Assembly: GCA_004552115.1 (NCBI GenBank) | Contig: SFPH01000063.1 | Location: 1 to 6,106 of the forward strand | Length of the DNA stretch: 6,106 nucleotides | Direction: 5' to 3' | From: Bacteroidales bacterium | Lineage (GTDB): Bacteria; Bacteroidota; Bacteroidia; Bacteroidales; UBA932 | Part shown: positions 1 through 5,093 of the stretch, in pieces | Position numbering within the stretch: the stretch's first letter is position 1 | How the letters are laid out: the number at the start of each line of letters is the position of its first letter | The notes under the pieces: generated by a model | What the model was told of the DNA's origin: nothing | The model's input: only the letters and a program-made list of their open reading frames with translations | Databases searched by the model: none | Made by a program: the position numbers and the translations under genes

Positions 1-624
1 CATTTTCATTTTCATCATCTAGTTGAAAATAATTCACAAGAATTCGGAACTGAAATTCTTGAAAAGATGGCAAAAAATAGAATTTATTTCGGGCTTGATA
101 TTGGCACAAAATGCTCGGACTTGATTGAGCGAGCGCAAATTCTTGAAGGCTGCATGGAAGAAATTCCGGATGTAAATCTGCAAAGCAAACTGAAAAAGTC
201 TATTTTCTTTAGTGCAGGAATTTGGCCAGATTCGGATTCAATAAAAGAACGTGAAGCCTGCATGGAAGAGCTTAGGGACAGCATAGAAGAATTCAAGGAA
301 AGTTCAAGTTGCTTTTCTTCCCATCTTGTGGCGATTGGCGAAGGCGGAATTGACCATCACTGGAATCCAAGCGGACCAGACGGACGCAATGAATCAGACT
401 TTGACAAGGAAATGTTCTTTGGCGAAAAAGAGCTTTTTGAAATGCAGCTGGAACTTGCAAAAGAACTTGACCTTCCGTTTATTGTGCATTCGCGGGACGG
501 ATTTGAGGACACGGTCGATGTGCTCCGATCGGCAAACTACAACAGAGGAATTATCCACTGCTTTTCTTACGGACTTAGCGAAGCAAAAACATTCCTTGAC
601 TTGGGCTGGTACCTCGCATTTGGA
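1..624 (+). pseudogene. TatD-family metal-dependent hydrolase, truncated at both ends
   Basis: The frame runs open into the left edge, beginning HFHFHHLV. This is the HxH metal-binding motif that normally lies within the first ten residues of TatD proteins, so only a few N-terminal residues are missing and ATG 67 is probably not the real start. Further TatD hallmarks follow (numbered from ATG 67): FSAGIWPD (48-55), the Glu ligand in GEGGID (Glu92), VHSRD (His141), and IIHCFSY (His164). TatD enzymes are TIM-barrel hydrolases acting as 3'-5' DNases or related phosphodiesterases. The match stops near LGWYLAFG (residue 186). The last ~50-60 residues of a ~260-residue TatD, including the final metal-ligand Asp of the ETD motif, are absent, so this product would be inactive. 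The sequence is lower in GC and uses codons such as CTT, CGA and GCA more freely than downstream genes. A different source organism, possibly a Treponema-like spirochaete, is likely but not proven. Confidence 0.75.
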
Positions 625-2718
625 GACAAACGCATTGCAATGAGTTATGGAGAGGGCGGAATATGGACTGCCGAAGTCAGGACAAGGACGCCGGAGAAAA
701 TCATTGACGCTCCCTACCATTACGAGGTACGCGTCGGCGGAAACCTCCTGAGGAGAGAATGGAAGAACCGCAGCATCTCCGGACAGACAGGCCTCACGGC
801 GGAGAACCTGCCGGCAAGGCTGGAGCTTGCGGATGCCTGGTCCGATGTGCCGGCCAATGCTCCGTTCCACAAGTCGGCATTCTCCGGAGGCACCTTCTCC
901 GTGCAGCAGGGCGAAGGCCTTGAGGCAATGTCCGATGCCGGCGAGATGTACAGAAAGGGCTGGAAATGTGCAGGAACCGCCATTCCGGTATTCTCCATCA
1001 GAACCAGGGACAGCTTCGGAATCGGCGACTTCCACGACCTTAAGAAGATGGCGGAATGGGCCGCAGCCACCGGGCAGAGGGTTCTCCAGATTCTTCCGGT
1101 GAATGACACCACTGCCACTGGGACCTGGACTGATTCATACCCTTACAGCGCGAACTCCATCTATGCCCTCCACCCGCAGTTTGTATATCTTCCGGAGGCA
1201 GGAGTCCGCAGGGACAAGGCCTACAGGACATTGCAGGCCGAGCTCGAGGCACTTCCGCAGGTTGACTACGAAAGAGTGAACAGGGAGAAGGACAGGCTGA
1301 TGCGCAAGGCTTTCGCCGCCAACTGGAAGAAGACCAGGGAGACAGAAGATTACAAGAATTTCTACAATGACAACAAGTTCTGGCTGGATGCATACTGCGC
1401 ATACCGGATTCTTACCGTGACAAATGGAACCGCGGACCCGGCCAAATGGGGAAAATATTCAAAATTCAGCAAATCCCGTATCGAGACACTTATCGGGGAA
1501 AACAGGGACGAGGCGGACTACCATTCTTATGTGCAGTATCATCTGAACAGACAACTGAAGGAAGCGAGGGACTATGCGCATTCTCTCGGAGTCATTCTCA
1601 AGGGCGACCTGCCGATCGGCGTGAGCCGCACCAGCGTGGATGCCTGGCAGAATCCGTCGCAGTTCCACCTCGACTCCCAGGCAGGAGCACCGCCTGATGC
1701 ATTCGCTGCGGACGGCCAGAACTGGGGCTTCCCTACCTACAACTGGGAGAAGATGGCAGAGGACGACTTCGCATGGTGGAAGCAGAGGCTGTCCAACATG
1801 GAGCAGTTCTTCGATGCCTTCAGGATTGACCACATTCTCGGATTCTTCCGCATCTGGGAGATTCCGGCAGGAGCGAAGAGCGGTCTCGCCGGACATTTCA
1901 ACCCTGCCCTCCCGTTCAGCGAGGATGAACTCAGGCAGAGAGGATTCGATGTCACCACTGGCTGGTACACGGAGGATTCCCTCAACACCCTCTTCCTGGA
2001 GGACCAGAGGCGCAAAGGATACTGGCACCCGAGAATCGCGGCCCAGAACACGGAGCGCTACCGCAATCTGCCGCAATGGCAGAAGGATGCCTACAATGCC
2101 CTCTACAATGATTTCTTCTACCGTCGCCACAATGAATTCTGGAGGCAGTCGGCAATGAGGAAACTGCCTGAACTCCTGGCCTCGACCGGAATGCTGGCCT
2201 GCGGAGAAGATCTCGGAATGATACCGGACTGCGTTCCTGAGGTAATGAGCGCATTGAAGATACTCTCCCTCGAAATCCAGAGAATGCCGAAGGACCCGAA
2301 GAGGGAGTTCGCCGACACCTGGCAATACCCTTATTTCTCAGTCTGCGCCACCTCCACCCACGACATGAGTCCGCTCAGGGCATGGTGGAAGGAAGACAGG
2401 GAAGTTACACAGAAATTCTGGAACCAGGTACTCGGAAAATACGGCGCCGCTCCGGAAGAATGCGGACCGGAAACCTGCAGAAGCATCCTGATGATGCATC
2501 TCCAGTCGGCGTCACTCTTCGCCATCCTTCCGCTTCAGGACTATCTCTCCATCAAGCCGGAACTCTGCACAGAGAACCCGGACGACGAGAGAATCAATGT
2601 CCCGGCCATATCCCCATACTACTGGAGATACAGGATGAAACCTTGCGTGGAGGATCTCCTCGCCGATGATGTAACCGCCTCACTGAGGGCGATGATAAGG
2701 GAGTGCGGCAGGAAATAG
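1..2718 (+). CDS. malQ: 4-alpha-glucanotransferase (MalQ, GH77), in a chimeric frame with a TatD fragment
   Basis: The frame is open from base 1 to the TAG at 2716-2718; the first ATG is at 67 (883 residues from there, used for numbering). From about residue 190 the protein is a Bacteroidota-type amylomaltase, a cytosolic enzyme that transfers alpha-1,4-glucan segments between maltooligosaccharides. A CBM20-like beta-sandwich segment (about 190-255, with GGIWTAEV and LLRREW) precedes the GH77 barrel (about 303-880). Family motifs are clear: NDTTATGTWTDSYPY (346-360), KGDLPIGVSR, nucleophile Asp588 in FRIDH, acid/base Glu714 in GEDLG and the third carboxylate Asp766 in TSTHD. All three catalytic residues are present, so the barrel should be active. 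Bacteroides homologues of about 890 residues usually carry two CBM20 domains; only one is seen here and its start is lost. Residues before about 187 belong to an unrelated TatD protein. The gene's true start and promoter are not in the window. Confidence 0.9.
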   Translation, partial: HFHFHHLVENNSQEFGTEILEKMAKNRIYFGLDIGTKCSDLIERAQILEGCMEEIPDVNLQSKLKKSIFFSAGIWPDSDSIKEREACMEELRDSIEEFKESSSCFSSHLVAIGEGGIDHHWNPSGPDGRNESDFDKEMFFGEKELFEMQLELAKELDLPFIVHSRDGFEDTVDVLRSANYNRGIIHCFSYGLSEAKTFLDLGWYLAFGDKRIAMSYGEGGIWTAEVRTRTPEKIIDAPYHYEVRVGGNLLRREWKNRSISGQTGLTAENLPARLELADAWSDVPANAPFHKSAFSGGTFSVQQGEGLEAMSDAGEMYRKGWKCAGTAIPVFSIRTRDSFGIGDFHDLKKMAEWAAATGQRVLQILPVNDTTATGTWTDSYPYSANSIYALHPQFVYLPEAGVRRDKAYRTLQAELEALPQVDYERVNREKDRLMRKAFAANWKKTRETEDYKNFYNDNKFWLDAYCAYRILTVTNGTADPAKWGKYSKFSKSRIETLIGENRDEADYHSYVQYHLNRQLKEARDYAHSLGVILKGDLPIGVSRTSVDAWQNPSQFHLDSQAGAPPDAFAADGQNWGFPTYNWEKMAEDDFAWWKQRLSNMEQFFDAFRIDHILGFFRIWEIPAGAKSGLAGHFNPALPFSEDELRQRGFDVTTGWYTEDSLNTLFLEDQRRKGYWHPRIAAQNTERYRNLPQWQKDAYNALYNDFFYRRHNEFWRQSAMRKLPELLASTGMLACGEDLGMIPDCVPEVMSALKILSLEIQRMPKDPKREFADTWQYPYFSVCATSTHDMSPLRAWWKEDREVTQKFWNQVLGKYGAAPEECGPETCRSILMMHLQSASLFAILPLQDYLSIKPELCTENPDDERINVPAISPYYWRYRMKPCVEDLLADDVTASLRAMIRECGRK
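619..645 (+). other. Junction between TatD-like and MalQ-like sequence
   Basis: Protein similarity and base composition both switch here. Residues up to LAFG (ending at 624) read as TatD, and residues from about MSYGEGGIW (640 onward) read as the N-terminal beta-sandwich of MalQ. The exact point between 622 and 642 cannot be fixed by eye. No insertion sequence, integrase site or long repeat is visible at the join, and both proteins are cut inside a folded domain. This is what an assembly misjoin or illegitimate recombination looks like, rather than a functional fusion. Confidence 0.65.
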
Positions 2719-2723
2719 CGATG

Positions 2724-3473
2724 TTAACGGCCACCCATCCAGACGAGGAAATCGTCTGAACGCGAACGGCTTACCAATATCTCGGAAGAACATTCGGGGA
2801 GAGGGTTGATCTTCAGCCTTCCTCCCTGAAGTTTTATTATGCTGCGCACGGCGCATGATGCGATGATGCAGTTTCTGGACACTCTGAAGAATGATGATGG
2901 ATCCAGTTCCGTGGAAATGATGTCCAGTGACTGGTCCATCACATACTTCTGCCCGTCCTTCGTGTACATCCATGTCATCTTGTCCTCGGAAATGAAATAT
3001 GCGATGGAACTGACCGGGACCGGAAGAATCTTGTCGTTGATGCGCAGCATGAAACGCTGGCGGTATTCCCTTTTCTGATTGAGGGATGCCATCAGCCCGG
3101 ATACGTCCGTGCCGGAAACGGACTTGCGGCAGCGTTCCACCGCCCTGTCAAGCGCCTCCTTCTCAATCGGCTTCAGAAGATAGTCTATGCTGTTGACCTC
3201 GAAGGCCTTCACGGCATAGCTGTCATAGGCCGTGGTCATCACCACTCTGGCATTGACATTCACCTCTCTGAAAATTTCAAAGCAGCTGCCGTCAGAGAGT
3301 TCCACATCCATGAAGATGACATCGGGGCGGTTTGCAGGGGCCGACAGCCACTCCACAGTCTCCCTGACGGAGCCTGTCATTCCGACAACCTCCATGTCAG
3401 GGTATTCCCTGAGCAATGTCCTGCACAGATTCGCCTGAGCCATCGGCTCGTCTTCCACTATCAACACTTTCAT
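2724..3473 (-). CDS. LytTR-family DNA-binding response regulator
   Basis: A 249-residue response regulator that would be phosphorylated by the adjacent kinase and bind DNA as a LytTR protein. The receiver domain (1-~115) has the acidic pair in VEDE (Glu7, Asp8), phospho-acceptor Asp56 in IFMDVEL, Thr80/Thr81 in VVMTTAYDSYAV and Lys101 in YLLKP. The LytTR output domain spans about 140-245, with the typical FMLRINDKILPV start, the IAYFISEDKM strand and the FFRVSRNCII segment. The frame stays open 26 codons further upstream to 3551, but that part overlaps the kinase end and is not regulator-like. MKVLIVEDE at 3473 is the canonical N-terminus, so that ATG is chosen. It lies 14 bases after the kinase stop and has no purine-rich ribosome site (upstream is AACTATTCTTTAAT), as is common in Bacteroidota. 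The TAA at 2724-2726 faces the malQ stop with 5 bases between. Regulators of this class often control one nearby transporter gene. Confidence 0.93.
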   Translation of the reverse strand: MKVLIVEDEPMAQANLCRTLLREYPDMEVVGMTGSVRETVEWLSAPANRPDVIFMDVELSDGSCFEIFREVNVNARVVMTTAYDSYAVKAFEVNSIDYLLKPIEKEALDRAVERCRKSVSGTDVSGLMASLNQKREYRQRFMLRINDKILPVPVSSIAYFISEDKMTWMYTKDGQKYVMDQSLDIISTELDPSSFFRVSRNCIIASCAVRSIIKLQGGRLKINPLPECSSEILVSRSRSDDFLVWMGGR

Positions 3474-3487
3474 ATTAAAGAATAGTT

Positions 3488-4891
3488 TCAATTCACATTT
3501 GTCCTTTCGATCAGCGGCAGTTCCACGACGTATTTTCCGTCTTCCTCCCACATCGTGATTTCCATGCCGGCCTGGTCCATGTACTGCTGCCTTATATAAT
3601 TCAGACCAACCCTTGTCGAATCTTCCGGATTGGCGGTCTTCTTTCTCCTGAGATTGTTGCTGACCCTTATCCGTTTCCCTTCCTCAATGGAAATCCTTAT
3701 GGCGAGAGGGTCGGAGGGAGATGCCGCATTGTGCTTGAGTGCATTTTCCAGGAGCATCTGGATCGAGCAGGGTACCACAAACATGTTCTTATACTCTTCC
3801 GGCACATCCACCTCCAGTTCGAAGCCCGACTGGAACCTCACTTTCATAAGGTCGGCGTACATTCCGACAAAGGCCAGCTCCTCCCTCAGACTTATGGTCA
3901 TAAGATTCTCATTCTTAAGCATATACCTGTACATCCCTGCCAGTTTCAGAATGAATGTATGGGCCTGGTCATTCTGCCCGTCAAGGACGAGGCAGTCCAG
4001 GGCATTGAGAGAGTTGAACAGGAAATGCGGGTCAACCTGCTGCTTGAGCTTGAGATATTCGAACTGGGCCTTGTGTCTCTTGTGCGTCTCCGCGTTCAGA
4101 GCCTGTCTTGACGTCCAGAGATAATCCAGAAGATAGGAAAGGACATACAGTACAGTCTCGGAGATGAACACCACCACGGCAAGGCTCAGCATTCCCGGCC
4201 ATTCGGCTATCCGCCCGAAGCTGAACGGAATGCCGTACCCTACAAGGAAGGTTCCGAGAAGCACCGAAAGCGACAGGAATGTGGCAAGGGAGAGGATCCG
4301 GAAGGAAAGGGAGGACCCTTGGATATGCACCCTGGCGAACCTGACATACATCGCATTGAGACAGATAAGGATGATGATTGCCGGCAGATTCGAGAAGAAT
4401 TCGTTAAGCATCTCATACATTATCCCGTCGCTGAAGTCGTATATCCTGCCGAAAGCGAGAATGGCGAAACGGAAGAGGAAGATGGCCGAAACCGTTGCGA
4501 CGAGCCAGGTCAGCCTCGGCGCCCATTCCGATTTCCTGCCCTTCTGAAGCCTGTAGAAATATTTTCCGAGCAACAATGCGGACTGTCCCATCACCTCGGT
4601 GGTCAGGAATGTGGAGACGGCGTGGACTGCTATCATTGAAGTCAGGAATCTGTGGATCAGATCGGCGCATTCGATTCCCAGCACATATCCCACCACGTTC
4701 ACGAGGATGATCATGGCTGCCGTCAGCTCCATAGAGAGACTTCTGCGGAGACAGATCACCACTATCATGGTCATTGTCAGAAGGGTAAGCAGCAGCTCGT
4801 CATCCATGCCGACTGAACGGCATACGACAGTCGTCACGACGTGCATCGCCGCGAACAGGTGGATAATCCATTGCGTACTCAACTGCTTCAT
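3488..4891 (-). CDS. LytS/YpdA-type membrane sensor histidine kinase
   Basis: A 467-residue membrane kinase, cognate to the LytTR regulator 14 bases downstream. The N-terminal half (1-~260) is very hydrophobic with about eight probable membrane helices, roughly at 8-24, 32-49, 54-72, 83-100, 127-147, 166-184, 198-219 and 234-256. A short charged linker (about 261-280) leads to the His_kinase (PF06580-type) domain, with QQVDPHFLFNSLNAL (284-298) and phospho-acceptor His289. The ATPase region has the N-box ENALKHN (382-388) and a G-box-like RVGLNYIRQQY (427-437), so the enzyme looks intact. I see no PAS, GAF or periplasmic ligand domain, so the signal is probably read by the membrane helices; I do not recognise the sensor part as a named family. 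The start is the ATG at 4889-4891, just before the first helix, and no Shine-Dalgarno sequence is seen. The gene is divergent from the sugar transporter and leads a two-gene operon. Confidence 0.92.
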   Translation of the reverse strand: MKQLSTQWIIHLFAAMHVVTTVVCRSVGMDDELLLTLLTMTMIVVICLRRSLSMELTAAMIILVNVVGYVLGIECADLIHRFLTSMIAVHAVSTFLTTEVMGQSALLLGKYFYRLQKGRKSEWAPRLTWLVATVSAIFLFRFAILAFGRIYDFSDGIMYEMLNEFFSNLPAIIILICLNAMYVRFARVHIQGSSLSFRILSLATFLSLSVLLGTFLVGYGIPFSFGRIAEWPGMLSLAVVVFISETVLYVLSYLLDYLWTSRQALNAETHKRHKAQFEYLKLKQQVDPHFLFNSLNALDCLVLDGQNDQAHTFILKLAGMYRYMLKNENLMTISLREELAFVGMYADLMKVRFQSGFELEVDVPEEYKNMFVVPCSIQMLLENALKHNAASPSDPLAIRISIEEGKRIRVSNNLRRKKTANPEDSTRVGLNYIRQQYMDQAGMEITMWEEDGKYVVELPLIERTNVN

Positions 4892-4898
4892 TCCGCAT

Positions 4899-4930
4899 CT
4901 AAATTAGAAAAATGTTGTGACAACTCCAAA
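4899..4930 (-). promoter_or_regulatory. Candidate promoter of the kinase-regulator operon
   Basis: Read on the minus strand there is TTTG (4930-4927), 20 bases, then TAATTTAG (4906-4899). This resembles the Bacteroidota primary sigma pattern TTTG - about 19-21 bases - TAnnTTTG, with one mismatch in the -7 element. The -7 box ends only 7 bases before the kinase ATG, so transcription from it would give an almost leaderless mRNA. No better CAAAnnTA complement exists elsewhere in the intergenic region, but AT-rich sequence gives chance matches. Confidence 0.35.
4914..4924. repeat. Palindrome GTTGTGACAAC in the kinase promoter spacer
   Basis: This is a perfect 5-bp inverted repeat (GTTGT / ACAAC) around one central base. 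It lies inside the 20-base spacer between the candidate -33 and -7 elements of the kinase promoter. A dimeric repressor bound here would block polymerase. The regulator is unknown, and an 11-base palindrome can arise by chance. Confidence 0.3.
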
Positions 4931-4940
4931 AAAACGTTTT
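4931..4940. repeat. Palindrome AAAACGTTTT, possible LacI-type operator core
   Basis: A perfect 10-bp palindrome with a central CG. LacI-family operators, which often control maltose and sucrose genes, have a central CG flanked by A- and T-runs, so it could be such a core. It sits just upstream of the candidate kinase -33 element. No LacI-family gene is in the window and AT-rich palindromes are common, so the assignment is weak. Confidence 0.2.
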
Positions 4941-4960
4941 GATTCATCTGAAATAATTCT

Positions 4961-4991
4961 CCATCCGTCAGCAAATTTCCGCCGTTCGTCA
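4961..4991 (+). promoter_or_regulatory. Candidate LytTR regulator binding site (direct repeat)
   Basis: CCATCCGTCA (4961-4970) and CCGTTCGTCA (4982-4991) match at 8 of 10 positions and are separated by 11 bases, a 21-bp period that places both on the same DNA face. LytTR proteins bind two direct repeats of about 9-10 bp with this spacing; E. coli YpdB uses 10-bp repeats separated by 11 bp. The second copy also contains CCGTTCGTC, the known core of AlgR (a LytTR protein) sites in Pseudomonas. It lies about 30 bases upstream of the transporter's -7 box, a usual activator position, and in the same locus as a LytTR regulator gene. Confidence 0.5.
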
Positions 4992-5005
4992 AACCCCGTA
5001 ATAAT

Positions 5006-5027
5006 AAATATGAATATTGTCATATTT
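5006..5027. repeat. Inverted repeat AAATATG-N8-CATATTT
   Basis: Perfect 7-bp arms (5006-5012 and 5021-5027) flank an 8-base spacer. The right arm overlaps the candidate -7 box, so a protein bound to this site would compete with RNA polymerase. The sequence is very AT-rich, and chance occurrence is a real alternative. Confidence 0.3.
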
Positions 5028-5030
5028 TTG
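5023..5030 (+). promoter_or_regulatory. Candidate -7 promoter element of the transporter gene
   Basis: TATTTTTG is an exact match to the Bacteroidota -7 consensus TAnnTTTG. Transcription would start near 5037, giving a leader of about 57 bases. No TTTG is found at the -33 position (about 4998-5005), which suggests an activator-dependent promoter; the direct repeat just upstream is a natural candidate for its site. Confidence 0.45.
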
Positions 5031-5048
5031 CCAAACGATTTAAGTGAA

Positions 5049-5064
5049 GGCGGGAACGCCCGCC
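5049..5064 (+). other. GC-rich hairpin in the transporter leader
   Basis: GGCGGG-AACG-CCCGCC forms a perfect 6-bp all-GC stem with a four-base loop, 29 bases before the transporter ATG and downstream of the candidate promoter. It would be in the mRNA leader. It is not followed by a U-tract, so it is not an ordinary terminator. It could stabilise the message or keep the start site unpaired nearby. Confidence 0.45.
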
Positions 5065-5093
5065 CCGTACGCATTGAACTAGTAACCAAGACA

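Larger units (their letters stand above)
4892..5093. promoter_or_regulatory. Divergent intergenic control region
   Basis: These 202 AT-rich bases separate the kinase start (leftward) from the transporter start (rightward) and hold no plausible gene. They must contain the promoters of both units. In order they contain a possible kinase promoter (4899-4930) with the palindrome GTTGTGACAAC in its spacer, the palindrome AAAACGTTTT, a two-copy direct repeat of LytTR geometry (4961-4991), an AT-rich inverted repeat over a TAnnTTTG box (5006-5030), and a GC-rich hairpin (5049-5064). No tRNA, riboswitch or terminator with a U-tract was recognised. Confidence 0.8.

Noticed and set aside
67..114. The residues IYFGLDIGTK after ATG 67 resemble the RuvC-I start of Cas9 proteins.
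   Set aside because: The frame is open upstream to base 1 and begins with the HxH motif of TatD; the TatD signatures continue without a break. The expected SVGWAV-like continuation and any other Cas9 sequence are absent, as are CRISPR repeats.
394..1035. A 213-codon minus-strand frame crossing the TatD/MalQ join.
   Set aside because: It spans two unrelated source sequences and is antisense to both, so it cannot be a natural gene.
1459..2325. A 288-codon open frame on the minus strand, antisense to malQ.
   Set aside because: It lies wholly within the GH77 coding region, has no recognisable domain, and is explained by the GC-rich codon use of malQ.
3474..3551. A 26-codon N-terminal extension of the response regulator, starting at 3551.
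   Set aside because: It overlaps the kinase coding end, is rich in basic residues unlike receiver domains, and MKVLIVEDE at 3473 is the canonical start.
5049..5064. The GC-rich hairpin as a Rho-independent terminator.
   Set aside because: It is followed by CCGTACGCATTG rather than a run of T on the plus strand, and on the minus strand it is followed by TTCACTTAAATC, also without a U-run.
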